Origin: Faecalibacillus faecis
GTDB taxonomy: Bacteria > Bacillota_I > Bacilli_A > Erysipelotrichales > Coprobacillaceae
Direction of reading: 5' to 3'
NCBI RefSeq assembly: GCF_003024675.1
Contig: NZ_PYLP01000008.1
Location: forward strand, 32,793-96,792
Length of the DNA: 64,000 nt
Part shown: one piece after another, positions 27,258 through 35,873 of the stretch
Layout: the number at the start of each line of letters is the position of its first letter
Position numbering within the stretch: the first letter of the stretch is position 1
Program-made: the position numbers and the translations under genes
Notes under the pieces: generated by a model
The model's input: the letters and a program-made list of their open reading frames with translations, nothing else
Databases searched by the model: none
What the model was told of the DNA's origin: nothing

Positions 27258-28482
27258 CATTTATCAAATAAGAAGTAGTTATATGCTTGATGACATTTCT
27301 TATAAAACACTTTTACAACTTTATCAACCAATCATGGGAATGGAAGCTGTCTCTTTGTATATGACACTTTATTCAGAACTTGATCAAATAACACTTACGA
27401 AAAGTCCTTCTTTGATCTCTCGGCTTTGTAAGATGACGGGATTTTCTTTAAATGAACTTTCTCAATCCTTAAGTAAGTTAGAAGCAATTGGCTTAATGAG
27501 TTCTTATAAAAAGAAAAGTCAAGAAAATCGTTTTCTATTTGATTTAAAAATGCCTTATTTACCCCATGAATTTTTAAATCATCCTATTTTAAATGATCTT
27601 TTACAAAAAAGATTAAAAGATGAGTATAAAAAAACAGTCTCTGTATTTAAGGTCTATAATGTCAATCTTGATCATTACCAAGATATCAGTGCGAATTTTA
27701 CGGATGTTTTTGATGTTCATTATCAAGGAAAAGAAGTTTTAAAAGAAAAAAGTTATAAACAAAAAATACATAAAGCTTTTGAAGATGAATATGATTTATC
27801 ACTGTTCTATCAAGGAATAGAAAATTTACAGTTATCTAAAAAAATGTTTACCAAAGAAGATGAACAATTAATTCAACGAATGGGATTACTTTATAAAATC
27901 AATGCATTAGATATGCAAAATCTTGTTAAACAATCCGTGGTTCAAGGGCATCTTGGAAAAAGATTGTTTTCAAGAAATTGTCAACAATATTATGATTTGA
28001 AAATGCCTGAAAAATTTGAAAATATTTTTCATAAGCAATCGCCTTTACTTCATGAACAAACTGGAAAATCTTCACTTGATAAACATATCTATTATCTAGA
28101 AAATATTTCACCTTATGATTTATTGAAAGATAAAATAGGTGGTAAAGAACCATTAAAGAGAGATTTACAAGTGATTGAATCTTTATTGACAACTTTAGAA
28201 TTAGAACCTGGTGTGATTAATGTTTTAATTGAAACGACACTTGAAAAATGTAATCAATCTTTACCTAAAAGCTTCATGGAAGCTTTAGGAAGTCAATGGA
28301 AAAGAAAAAAAATTCAAACGGTTAAAGAAGCTATTGATGAAGGAAAAGCTTATTTGAAATATCAAGGAAAACAGAATGCTTCTTGGGATGAATATACGAA
28401 AGAATTTAATATTGTTTCCCATGATCAAAAACAAGAAGATATTGATGAAGATGCGCTTGCTTTATTGCAACAATATGATTAG
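27235..28482 (+). CDS. dnaB: Replication initiation/membrane attachment protein DnaB (Firmicutes type)
   Basis: Helicase-loading accessory protein of the DnaD/DnaB family, acting with DnaD and DnaI at oriC and restart sites. Not the DnaB helicase of E. coli. The N-terminal winged-helix region (about 1-110: SYKTLLQLYQPIMGMEAVSLYMTL begins it) and the C-terminal DnaD-like domain (about 290-400, GVINVLIETTLEKCN and KSFMEALGSQWKRK) are recognisable. The ribosome site AAAGGAA lies within coaE. dnaI follows 11 bases later, so the two loader components are co-expressed, as in Bacillus. Confidence 0.92.
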   Translation: MKELLTSDIYQIRSSYMLDDISYKTLLQLYQPIMGMEAVSLYMTLYSELDQITLTKSPSLISRLCKMTGFSLNELSQSLSKLEAIGLMSSYKKKSQENRFLFDLKMPYLPHEFLNHPILNDLLQKRLKDEYKKTVSVFKVYNVNLDHYQDISANFTDVFDVHYQGKEVLKEKSYKQKIHKAFEDEYDLSLFYQGIENLQLSKKMFTKEDEQLIQRMGLLYKINALDMQNLVKQSVVQGHLGKRLFSRNCQQYYDLKMPEKFENIFHKQSPLLHEQTGKSSLDKHIYYLENISPYDLLKDKIGGKEPLKRDLQVIESLLTTLELEPGVINVLIETTLEKCNQSLPKSFMEALGSQWKRKKIQTVKEAIDEGKAYLKYQGKQNASWDEYTKEFNIVSHDQKQEDIDEDALALLQQYD

Positions 28483-28493
28483 GAGGAAGAAAG

Positions 28494-29381
28494 ATGCAAA
28501 ATATACAAGAATTTCATTTATTTGATAATGATCAAAATTTTCAAAAACAAAAACAAGAAAGTATTGATCAATTAATCCAAAACCCAAATATTTTAAAATT
28601 TTTATCTGATCATTCTCTTAATCGTGAGTTTATTGAAGATAACTGGGTAGAGTTTTTAGATTATCAAGAAGATCTACAAATATGTCAAAATTGTAAGGAT
28701 TTATCTCAATGTCAAAAAGTATCAAAGGGAATGCAACAACTTCTTTGTTTGGAAAATGAAGGGTTGAAAGTTAATTTAACACCATGTCGTTTTGGTAAAG
28801 CTTTATTAGATAAACAACATTTGTTAGGTCATATTACAGTTAGTAATGTTAGTGATGATTTACTTTTGTCTGATTCACATTCGATTAAAGATATTATGAA
28901 TAAGGAATTGGCAGTTAAGATTAATGAGTTTTTATCAAAACCAAGTCAAAAGGGTCTTTATATTTATGGACCTTCTGGTTGTGGAAAGTCAACTTTAGCT
29001 GGTTTTATAACACGTTCACTTTCTAGAAAGGATTATCATATTGGTTATATTCATTTTCCTACATATTTAATGGATTTAAAGAATTCTTTTAATGAATATG
29101 GTAATGATAATAATATAGAGGAACTTAGAAATGTTGATTATTTGATTATTGATGACCTTGGAGGAGAAAATGTGACAGCTTGGTCAAGAGATGAAGTCTT
29201 AGCGGCGGTACTTACTTATCGTAGTCAAAATAAAAAAATAACGCTCTTTACGAGTCAATATGATCAAGAAAATCTTATTAAAATCTATACATTAAAGAAA
29301 GATGCCCGTGAAAAAATAAAAGTAGAGCGCTTACTTAATACAATATTTGCAATGAGTATGCCAATTCTTATCAAACAATAA
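28494..29381 (+). CDS. dnaI: Primosomal helicase loader DnaI
   Basis: AAA+ ATPase that loads the replicative helicase. The N-terminal helicase-binding domain (1-130) carries a Cys-rich patch (CQNCKDLSQC, later C and PCRFG) consistent with the zinc-binding domain of Bacillus DnaI. The AAA+ core has Walker A GPSGCGKST, Walker B YLIIDDLGGE and an arginine-finger region (KDAREKIKVERL). Length 295 is normal. AGGAGGAAGA precedes the ATG. It is the last gene of the dnaE-polA-mutM-coaE-dnaB-dnaI run; a new promoter follows for pfkA. Confidence 0.94.
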   Translation: MQNIQEFHLFDNDQNFQKQKQESIDQLIQNPNILKFLSDHSLNREFIEDNWVEFLDYQEDLQICQNCKDLSQCQKVSKGMQQLLCLENEGLKVNLTPCRFGKALLDKQHLLGHITVSNVSDDLLLSDSHSIKDIMNKELAVKINEFLSKPSQKGLYIYGPSGCGKSTLAGFITRSLSRKDYHIGYIHFPTYLMDLKNSFNEYGNDNNIEELRNVDYLIIDDLGGENVTAWSRDEVLAAVLTYRSQNKKITLFTSQYDQENLIKIYTLKKDAREKIKVERLLNTIFAMSMPILIKQ

Positions 29382-29410
29382 AGAATAACGCAATAAAATT
29401 GCAAAAATTC

Positions 29411-29440
29411 TTGTAGAAAAGTCATGATTTGTGCTAAAAT
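29411..29440 (+). promoter_or_regulatory. Promoter of pfkA-pyk
   Basis: TTGTAG (29411-29416), 18-bp spacer, extended -10 TGCTAAAAT (hexamer 29435-29440). Leader of about 33 bases before AGGGAGTG and the pfkA ATG. Confidence 0.6.
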
Positions 29441-29479
29441 CACTATGTATGAAATGTTATGAAATAGGGAGTGAACATT

Positions 29480-30439
29480 ATGGTTAAATGTATAGGTGTT
29501 TTAACATCTGGAGGAGATGCTCCAGGAATGAACGCAGCTGTTCGTGCAGTAGCGCGTACATGCTTAAATAAAGGAATTGAAGTTTATGGTGTAAAACTAG
29601 GATATAAAGGTTTACACGATGGTGAATTTATTAAGTTTGATCGTCATAGTACACGTAACATTATTAATATTGGTGGTACTATGTTAAAATCAGCAAGATT
29701 CCCTGAATTCAAAGATCCTGAAGTTAGAAAAGAAGCAATTGAAAAAATGAAAGAAGTAGGAATGGAAGCTTTAGTTGTTATCGGTGGTGACGGAAGTTAC
29801 AATGGTGCATTAAAGTTAACTGAAATGGGTATCAACTGTATTGGTATTCCAGGAACAATTGATAATGATATTCCTGATACTGATCACACAATTGGATTTG
29901 ATACTGCATTAAATACAATTGTTGATGCCTTAGATAAATTAAGAGATACATCAAGTTCTCATCAAAGATGTACAATCCTTGAAGTAATGGGACGTAGATG
30001 TGGAGATTTAGCTATCAATGCTGGTATCGCTGATGGTGCTGAAATGGTTATCACTAGTGAAATCGGATATGATGAAAACAAAGTTATTGAAGTATTAAAA
30101 GCATCAAAAGCTTCTGATAAAAAACATGCAATCGTTGTAATTACTGAACATATTACAGATGTGCATGAATTAGCTAAAAAAGTTGAAGCTGCAACTGGTT
30201 TTGAAACTCGTGCAAACGTTTTAGGCCATATGCAACGTGGTGGTAGACCATCAGCAAGAGATAGAGTCCTTGCTTCAAGAATGGGTGTTTATGCCGTTGA
30301 ATTACTTGAAGCTGGAAAAGGTGGTTTATGTGTAAGTGAAGTAAATGGAGAAATCAAAGGATTACCAATTACTGAAGTATTAGGACATAAACGTGAAACT
30401 GATTTTAGTATTTACGAAGACGCTATTAAACTTCGTTAA
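29480..30439 (+). CDS. pfkA: ATP-dependent 6-phosphofructokinase
   Basis: Commits fructose-6-phosphate to glycolysis using ATP. Short bacterial PfkA of 319 residues. It has GGDAPGMNAAVR at the N-terminus, the ATP-type GGDGSYNGA motif, catalytic PGTIDNDI, and the substrate motif MGRRCGDLA. A GTG at 29471 is in frame, but the ATG at 29480 is placed behind AGGGAGTG and gives the standard MVKCIGVLTSGG start. pyk follows after 39 bases in the pfkA-pyk pair common in Firmicutes. Codon choice here is richer in AAC, ATC and TTC than in its neighbours, consistent with high expression. Confidence 0.97.
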   Translation: MVKCIGVLTSGGDAPGMNAAVRAVARTCLNKGIEVYGVKLGYKGLHDGEFIKFDRHSTRNIINIGGTMLKSARFPEFKDPEVRKEAIEKMKEVGMEALVVIGGDGSYNGALKLTEMGINCIGIPGTIDNDIPDTDHTIGFDTALNTIVDALDKLRDTSSSHQRCTILEVMGRRCGDLAINAGIADGAEMVITSEIGYDENKVIEVLKASKASDKKHAIVVITEHITDVHELAKKVEAATGFETRANVLGHMQRGGRPSARDRVLASRMGVYAVELLEAGKGGLCVSEVNGEIKGLPITEVLGHKRETDFSIYEDAIKLR

Positions 30440-30478
30440 TATAAACTTAAATGAAAATATGATTGTGAGGATATTAGG

Positions 30479-31912
30479 ATGGTATTAGAAAAAGAAAGAA
30501 AAAAGAAAACACGTATTGTGTGTACAATTGGACCAGCTTCTGAAGATAAAAAAGTCTTAACTAAATTAGTTCAAGCTGGTATGAACGTAATGAGATTAAA
30601 TTTCTCTCATGGTGATTTCGAAGAACATGGGGGAAGAATTAAAACTTTAAGAGAAATCAACAAAGAATTAAACAAAAACGTAGCTATCTTATTAGATACT
30701 AAAGGACCTGAAATTAGAACTGGTGATTTCGTTGATGGAAAAACTGAATTCAAAAAAGGTCAAGTTTCTACTATCTGTGTTGAAGATATCGTAGGTACAA
30801 GTGAAAGATTCACTATCACTTATAAAGATTTATATAAAGATGTTAAACCTGGTGGTTTCATCTTAGTAAACGATGGACAAGTAGAATTATTAGTTGATCA
30901 TGTTGAAGGTACTGATATCGTATGTATCTGTGCTAACGATGGTATCGTTAAAAACAAACGTGGAATTAACGTTCCAGGAATCAAATTAGGATTCGATTAC
31001 TTATCAGAAAAAGACATCGGAGATTTAACTTTCGGTTGTCAACAAGGTGTTGATTTCATCGCTGCATCTTTCGTAAGACGTCCACAAGATGTTTTAGATG
31101 TTAAAAAATTATTAATCGAAAACGGTCGTCCTGAAATTCAAATTATCGCTAAAATCGAAAACAGCGAAGGTGTTGAAAACATGGATGAAATCTTAAAAGT
31201 TGCTGACGGTATCATGGTTGCTCGTGGTGACTTAGGTGTAGAAATTCCTGCTGAAGATGTACCTTTAATTCAAAAAGAATTAATCAACAAATGTCGTGCT
31301 GCTGGTAAAATCGTTATCACTGCAACTCAAATGTTAGATAGTATGCAAGAAAACCCAAGACCAACACGTGCCGAAGTATCTGACGTTGCTAACGCAATCT
31401 ATGATGGTACTGATGCAATCATGTTATCTGGTGAATCTGCTCAAGGTAAATATCCAGTAGAAGCTGTTGAAACAATGACTAAAATTGCTTTAAAAACTGA
31501 AGGAACTTTAGATTACGCTTCATTACAAAGAAAAGCTATCAGAACTGCTTCATTAGATCAAAGTGAAGCTATTTGTATGTCAGTTGCTGAAATCGCATCT
31601 AAATTCAACGTTGCTGCAATCGTTGCATTCACTGATTCAGGATTCACAGCTAGAAAAATGTCTAGATATCGTACAAAATCTATGATTATTGCTGCTACTC
31701 CAAATGAACAAACTACAAGAGCATTAGCTATCAACTGGGGTGTTAAATCAGTATTATGTAAACAAATGGATACAAGAGCTGCTATGATTGAATATGCTCA
31801 AGTTATCGCTAAAGAAAACTTAGTTGAACCAGGTGAACAAATTATTGTTACTGCTGGTACACCAGGTGTTGCTGGAACTACTTCTTACTTAGAATTAATT
31901 ACAGTAAAATAA
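30479..31912 (+). CDS. pyk: Pyruvate kinase
   Basis: Transfers phosphate from phosphoenolpyruvate to ADP, the last glycolytic step. Barrel motifs MNVMRLNFSHG, DTKGPEIRTGDF and the signature IIAKIENSEGVENMDEIL are intact, as are MVARGDLGVEIP and the C-terminal allosteric domain. The Glu in KGPEIRTG is the residue associated with K+-dependent enzymes (established for the family), which fits the nearby ktr potassium genes only loosely. At 477 residues it lacks the extra PEP-utiliser domain of Bacillus Pyk. Downstream partner of pfkA, closed by a strong bidirectional terminator. Confidence 0.97.
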   Translation: MVLEKERKKKTRIVCTIGPASEDKKVLTKLVQAGMNVMRLNFSHGDFEEHGGRIKTLREINKELNKNVAILLDTKGPEIRTGDFVDGKTEFKKGQVSTICVEDIVGTSERFTITYKDLYKDVKPGGFILVNDGQVELLVDHVEGTDIVCICANDGIVKNKRGINVPGIKLGFDYLSEKDIGDLTFGCQQGVDFIAASFVRRPQDVLDVKKLLIENGRPEIQIIAKIENSEGVENMDEILKVADGIMVARGDLGVEIPAEDVPLIQKELINKCRAAGKIVITATQMLDSMQENPRPTRAEVSDVANAIYDGTDAIMLSGESAQGKYPVEAVETMTKIALKTEGTLDYASLQRKAIRTASLDQSEAICMSVAEIASKFNVAAIVAFTDSGFTARKMSRYRTKSMIIAATPNEQTTRALAINWGVKSVLCKQMDTRAAMIEYAQVIAKENLVEPGEQIIVTAGTPGVAGTTSYLELITVK

Positions 31913-31916
31913 TTAA

Positions 31917-31955
31917 ACAAAAAAAGCTCCGTTTCTGATGAAACGGAGTTTTTAA
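31917..31955. terminator. Bidirectional terminator between pyk and the S24 repressor gene
   Basis: AAAAAGCTCCGTTTC and GAAACGGAG (stem 31927-31935 with 31940-31948) flanked by A and T runs; serves both convergent genes. Confidence 0.9.
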
Positions 31956-32575
31956 TTTCTTTTAGAAATAACAAGTGCAAGTTTACCGATGATTTTAAAT
32001 TCATGATAATTGTATTCATTGATAATAATAGGAGAATATTTATCATTTGCTGGTTGCAAAATAATGCAATGTTGTTTAGAATCATTAAAATATTTTTTAC
32101 ATGTCGCAATGTTATCCTCAATACCAAAACACCCTACATCTCCATTGTTGAGCTGTTGTGTCTTTTCAAAAATAATAAGATCTCCAGATTGAATATTTTC
32201 ATCAATCATACTATCTCCATCAGCGTACTGACAAAAGTAATCTTTTCGAGAACTTAATAAAGATTCAGGCAATGAAATATACTCTTCAATATTGTCTTCA
32301 ACAAAAATACCATCACCACAGCAAACATCACTGTATAAAGGAATATCTATGTTATGACTATGCCCATGCAAAGAGGGTTCATCAATACCTAATAGATAAT
32401 TAGGAGTTACATTAAAGATTTCTGCGAGTCTAGAAATTGTTTCCTTTTTTAAATTTGGGACACGACCATTTTCATATTTTGCAATCGCTGATTTTTGAAC
32501 ACCAAGCATTTCTCCAAGTTGTTGTTGAGTCAAACCTTTTTCTTTTCTTAATTTTTTTATACGTTCACCTGTCAT
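31952..32575 (-). CDS. XRE-S24 (LexA/HdiR-like) self-cleaving repressor
   Basis: N-terminal XRE helix-turn-helix (residues about 5-60: LTQQQLGEMLGVQKSAIAKY) fused to an S24/LexA peptidase domain. Catalytic Ser122 lies in GDSM and the general base Lys160 in ATCKKY. A Cys86-Gly87 bond in VCCGDG is the likely autocleavage site, the same pair as in UmuD. This implies release of repression after RecA-type activation or another stress. TTG at 32578 is in frame, but ATG 32575 sits seven bases from AAGGAG. It is divergent from a 37-residue membrane peptide gene. Repeated GTGTCTT motifs at both promoters suggest it controls both genes. Not canonical LexA, whose DNA-binding domain is a winged helix. 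Confidence 0.9.
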   Translation of the reverse strand: MTGERIKKLRKEKGLTQQQLGEMLGVQKSAIAKYENGRVPNLKKETISRLAEIFNVTPNYLLGIDEPSLHGHSHNIDIPLYSDVCCGDGIFVEDNIEEYISLPESLLSSRKDYFCQYADGDSMIDENIQSGDLIIFEKTQQLNNGDVGCFGIEDNIATCKKYFNDSKQHCIILQPANDKYSPIIINEYNYHEFKIIGKLALVISKRN

Positions 32576-32596
32576 CAAATCACTCCTTGTGTCTTA

Positions 32597-32626
32597 ATAT
32601 TACCATATATGAGTATACATAGTAAA
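32597..32626 (-). promoter_or_regulatory. Promoter of the S24 repressor gene
   Basis: On the minus strand TTTACT (32621-32626), 18-bp spacer, extended -10 TGG-TAATAT (hexamer 32597-32602). Predicted start near 32590 lies on a GTGTCTT motif. Confidence 0.6.
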
Positions 32627-32655
32627 TAAAATATCTAAAAAAGACACAAAAAGTA

Positions 32656-32684
32656 TTGACGATACCTCAAAATAGAGTTATATT
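32656..32684 (+). promoter_or_regulatory. Promoter of the 37-residue membrane peptide gene
   Basis: TTGACG (32656-32661), 17-bp spacer, TATATT (32679-32684). A GTGTCTT motif overlaps the predicted start site. Confidence 0.65.
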
Positions 32685-32761
32685 ATAAGTGTCTTAAAAA
32701 GAAACATTTAAAAACATAAAACAATAAAGTTGAATTAATAGAAACTTGGGAGGAAAGAATC

Positions 32762-32875
32762 ATGGAAAGATTATCAAATAGAGGTTTATTAACAGTTGTA
32801 GTAGCTTCGCTTGCAATGAGTGCAATAGTAGCACAATGGGTTGGTCATGTCATTGATATACTTTTTGTAATGTAA
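32762..32875 (+). CDS. Small single-pass membrane peptide (37 residues) divergent from the S24 repressor
   Basis: A short gene not resembling anything I can name. The ATG at 32762 follows a strong GGGAGGAAAG site. The 37 residues begin MERLSNRGLLTVVVASLAMS and end IDILFVM, with one hydrophobic helix from about residue 9 to 26 and a hydrophobic C-terminal end. The promoter, with a presumed operator at its start site, and the head-to-head S24 repressor point to a stress-induced membrane peptide, comparable in logic to LexA-controlled TisB or to the division inhibitor YneA. There is no sequence match to either that I can see. It is followed by degV with its own -10 box. Confidence 0.68.
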   Translation: MERLSNRGLLTVVVASLAMSAIVAQWVGHVIDILFVM

Positions 32876-32955
32876 AAAATACTTTATTTTATCAAAAAAT
32901 AATGTATAATTGCTATATTGGTTTTAACTTCAAACTAATCGAATAGGAGAATAAA

Positions 32956-33813
32956 ATGGAAAAAATAGCAATTATTACAGATTCATGCAGTGATTTAAAA
33001 GAAGAGTATAGAAAAGAAAATAATATCTTTGTTTTACCAATACAAATTTCATGTGATGGAAAAACTTATCGAGATGGAATAGATATATCTTCAAAAGAAA
33101 TCTATCAATTGCAAAAAGAACATATGTTAAAAACTTCATCACCTGTTGGACAAGAACTCTTTTCGTTGTTAGAAAGTTTAAAGGTAAATGGGTATAGTCA
33201 TGTCATTGGAATTTTCTTATCAGCAGGAATTTCAGGAACAAGCAATCAAATGCGTTTGTTTAGTCAAAGTCAAGAGGATCTTGTTTGTCATATCATCGAT
33301 AGTAAAAGTGCTTCTGTTGGTTTAGGAATCATTGCAATAGAGTTAGCACACTATTGTCAAAAGGGTGTAACCTTTGAACAAGCAATCTCTTATGGCGAAA
33401 AGCTTGTTGAAGAGAATTATGCTTACTTTTCAATTGATGATTTAGGTTTTCTTCAAAAAGGTGGAAGAATAGGTAAAGCATCAGCATTTTTAGGAACGAC
33501 ATTGAAAATTAAACCTATTTTGTCTTTTGAAAAAGAAAACGGTGAAATTTATGTACCTAGTAAAGTAAGAGGTAATAAAAAGGTAAAATCAAAACTTGTA
33601 GAACTTATTGAAAAACATCTTGAAGACCATCCACATCAAAAATTTGCCCTGGCAATTGCAGATGGAAATAATTTAGAAGAAAGAAATGAATTAGAAAAGA
33701 TGTTAAAAGAAAAATTTCCAACATTTGAATACATAATTGACGGTCATGTTGGAGCTGCACTATCGTGTTATCTTGGATCAGGATTACTTGGTGTAGCAAT
33801 TCAATTCATATAA
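32956..33813 (+). CDS. DegV-family fatty-acid-binding protein
   Basis: Cytosolic lipid carrier of the DegV/FakB group, which binds an acyl chain for phosphorylation by a FakA kinase. Typical N-terminus IAIITDSCSDL, SSPVGQELFSLL, the Ser-rich ligand turn SAGISGTSNQ, and the second-domain motif GFLQKGGRIGKASAFLGT. The 285-residue length is normal. TATAAT at 32905-32910 and an AGGAG site precede the ATG. No fakA is in the window, as is common for scattered DegV paralogs. Confidence 0.93.
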   Translation: MEKIAIITDSCSDLKEEYRKENNIFVLPIQISCDGKTYRDGIDISSKEIYQLQKEHMLKTSSPVGQELFSLLESLKVNGYSHVIGIFLSAGISGTSNQMRLFSQSQEDLVCHIIDSKSASVGLGIIAIELAHYCQKGVTFEQAISYGEKLVEENYAYFSIDDLGFLQKGGRIGKASAFLGTTLKIKPILSFEKENGEIYVPSKVRGNKKVKSKLVELIEKHLEDHPHQKFALAIADGNNLEERNELEKMLKEKFPTFEYIIDGHVGAALSCYLGSGLLGVAIQFI

Positions 33814-33814
33814 T

Positions 33815-33848
33815 AAAAGAATCAGTTCTTTTTCAAACTGATTCTTTT
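33815..33848. terminator. Bidirectional terminator between degV and the kinase-like gene
   Basis: Perfect 13-bp stem AAAAGAATCAGTT (33815-33827) with AACTGATTCTTTT (33836-33848). Confidence 0.9.
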
Positions 33849-33856
33849 AATTTTTA

Positions 33857-34456
33857 TTATTTATTTTTCCATAAATGTCCATTTTGGTAGACCTTTGTAA
33901 TTAGTGTTGCAATATCATCAATTCCCATATCACTATTAATACATAAATCATAGTCTTTCATAGTAGCCCAAGTATTTGTTGTGTAATAGTTATAATAGCT
34001 TTTACGTTGTTTGTCTCTTTTTTGAACGTATTTTTTTGGATTATCATGTTCTTCTTTATAATCATTAACTACACGATTTAATCTTGACTCAAATGGTGCA
34101 TAGACAAAAATTCTTAAAACATCTGGATAATCTTCTAAAATATAATTTGCACATCCGTTGACGATGATACAATCTTCTTTTTCTGCAAGGTGTTTAATAA
34201 TTTTTGCTTGTGTTGCATAAACTTGGTCATTTATTGGTAAAACAAGAGGACCATTATTTAATGAATAGGCAAAACTAGATGATTTTTCTTGAGAAGCTTT
34301 TCGAATTGTATCGATATCAATTCCAAGCTCTCTTGCAGTTTCATCGATTAATTCATTGTCATAAAAGGCAATATTTAACGCTTCAGCTACTTTCTTTGCG
34401 ATAAGACGACCTCCTGAACCATATTCTCTGGTAATTGTAATTATTTTGTGTGCCAT
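33857..34456 (-). CDS. Cytidylate kinase-like protein
   Basis: Belongs to the Cytidylate_kin_2 family, common as an extra copy in Firmicutes. The nucleotide loop is ITREYGSGGRLIAKKVAEAL, followed by FYDNELIDETARELG and a later IIVNGCANYIL segment. The arginine-rich lid region is QKRDKQRKSYYNYYT. The true substrate of these paralogs is not established, so I do not call it cmk. Length 199. ATG 34456 has AGGAGGT six bases upstream. It is divergent from the GH13 gene and convergent with degV. Confidence 0.88.
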   Translation of the reverse strand: MAHKIITITREYGSGGRLIAKKVAEALNIAFYDNELIDETARELGIDIDTIRKASQEKSSSFAYSLNNGPLVLPINDQVYATQAKIIKHLAEKEDCIIVNGCANYILEDYPDVLRIFVYAPFESRLNRVVNDYKEEHDNPKKYVQKRDKQRKSYYNYYTTNTWATMKDYDLCINSDMGIDDIATLITKVYQNGHLWKNK

Positions 34457-34548
34457 AAAAAGTACCTCCTATATATTATATGATAACATATTTTGATGAT
34501 AACTGGTAAGAATTTGGTGTATAATAAATAAAAAGAGGGGGTTATTTT

Positions 34549-35844
34549 ATGTGGTATCATGAAAAAGTATTTTATCAAATTTACACATTGAATTTTTGTG
34601 GCGCACCATTTGATAATGATGGACACATTGTTCATAGAATTACAAGAATCAACGATTTTGTGGATTATTTTAAAGAATTAGGTATTGGAGGAATTTATTT
34701 TAATCCGATTTTTTCAAGTGATCATCATGGTTATGATACAAGAGATTATCGGGTTTTAGATGAACGTTTAGGGACGAATGAGGATTTTAAAGAAGTTTGT
34801 CAAAATCTTCATAGTCATCAAATAAAAGTGGTACTTGATGGTGTTTTTAATCATGTCGGTAGGGGCTTTTTTGCGTTTAAAGATGTTCAGGAAAAAAGAG
34901 AAGCAAGTCCTTATAAAGATTGGTTTCGTATAGATTTTAATGGTGATTCTCCTTATCAAGATAATTTTTATTATGAAGGTTGGGAAGGACACTACGAGCT
35001 TGTTAAATTGAATTTGGATCATCCAGATGTTCAACGTTATTTATTAGATTCGGTTGATTTTTGGATTGATTATTTTGATATTGATGGAATACGTTTAGAT
35101 GTTGCTTATAGTTTACCAAGATGGTTTATGGCAATGTTAAAAGATCATTGTCGTCAAAAGAAAGAAGATTTTTTCTTGCTTGGAGAAGTCTTAGGTGATA
35201 ATGCGGGATATATGTTTAGCGAAGCACATTTGGATAGTATTACAGATTATCCAGGATTTAAAGGTTTGTGGTCTTCTTTCAATTCTTTAAATATGTTTGA
35301 AATGGCGCATACGATCAAAAGAAATTATAAAGAGATGTATCAAGGACAAATCTTATGGAGCTTTGTTGACAATCATGATGTTGCTCGTATTGCTTCACAA
35401 TTGACGGATCTTGAAAAATTACCACTTATTTATGGCATGTTATTTTCTTTACCAGGCATCCCATGTATTTATTATGGAAGTGAATGGGGACAAACAGGAA
35501 AGAAGGAACAAGGAAGTGATGCATCTTTACGTCCTGAGTATGAAAAACCATTACCAAATGATTTAACAGAATATATTAAGAAATTGGTTGAAATAAGAAA
35601 TAAATATAAGGCACTTCAATTAGGTGAATATAATGAACGTATTCTAACAAATAAACAATTTGTTTTTGAAAGAGTATTTGAAAATCAAAAAATAATCATT
35701 GCTTTAAATTTAGATGAAAATGAGTATACGATTTCTTTAAATGAACAAAAAGCACATTCATTAATTGATAATATTAGTATTGATTCTTTAAATAATGTTA
35801 TTTTGCCACCTAAATCGATTCAGTATTATTTAATTGAAAACTAA
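34549..35844 (+). CDS. GH13 alpha-glucosidase/cyclomaltodextrinase-like enzyme, cytosolic
   Basis: Alpha-amylase-superfamily hydrolase of 431 residues acting on maltodextrins or related alpha-glucans. The four conserved regions are visible: DGVFNHVG, GIRLDVAY with the nucleophile Asp, LLGEVLG with the acid/base Glu, and FVDNHDVAR with the transition-state Asp. There is no signal peptide, so it should be intracellular. The first residues (WYHEKVFYQIYTLNFCG) resemble the maltodextrin glucosidase/neopullulanase group but lack the usual N-terminal starch-binding domain. TATAAT and AGAGGGGG precede the ATG. It stands alone, with no sugar transporter nearby. Exact specificity is open. Confidence 0.9.
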   Translation: MWYHEKVFYQIYTLNFCGAPFDNDGHIVHRITRINDFVDYFKELGIGGIYFNPIFSSDHHGYDTRDYRVLDERLGTNEDFKEVCQNLHSHQIKVVLDGVFNHVGRGFFAFKDVQEKREASPYKDWFRIDFNGDSPYQDNFYYEGWEGHYELVKLNLDHPDVQRYLLDSVDFWIDYFDIDGIRLDVAYSLPRWFMAMLKDHCRQKKEDFFLLGEVLGDNAGYMFSEAHLDSITDYPGFKGLWSSFNSLNMFEMAHTIKRNYKEMYQGQILWSFVDNHDVARIASQLTDLEKLPLIYGMLFSLPGIPCIYYGSEWGQTGKKEQGSDASLRPEYEKPLPNDLTEYIKKLVEIRNKYKALQLGEYNERILTNKQFVFERVFENQKIIIALNLDENEYTISLNEQKAHSLIDNISIDSLNNVILPPKSIQYYLIEN

Positions 35845-35873
35845 AAAATGTAGCGCTTAAACGCTACATTTTT
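35844..35873. terminator. Bidirectional terminator between the GH13 gene and def
   Basis: Perfect 12-bp stem AAAAATGTAGCG (35844-35855) with CGCTACATTTTT (35862-35873). Confidence 0.92.

Larger units (their letters stand above)
32589..32695. promoter_or_regulatory. Three GTGTCTT operator candidates between divergent genes
   Basis: Exact GTGTCTT at 32589-32595 and 32689-32695 (plus) and its complement AAGACAC at 32641-32647. The outer two fall at the predicted start sites of the two divergent promoters; the middle one lies just upstream of the peptide gene's -35 box. The third copy is an 11-bp dyad, TAAGTGTCTTA. Likely binding sites of the adjacent repressor; this is inference. Confidence 0.55.

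Noticed and set aside
34457..34548. Catabolite-response element ahead of the GH13 gene
   Set aside because: No sequence close to the cre consensus; only TATAAT and a ribosome site are visible.
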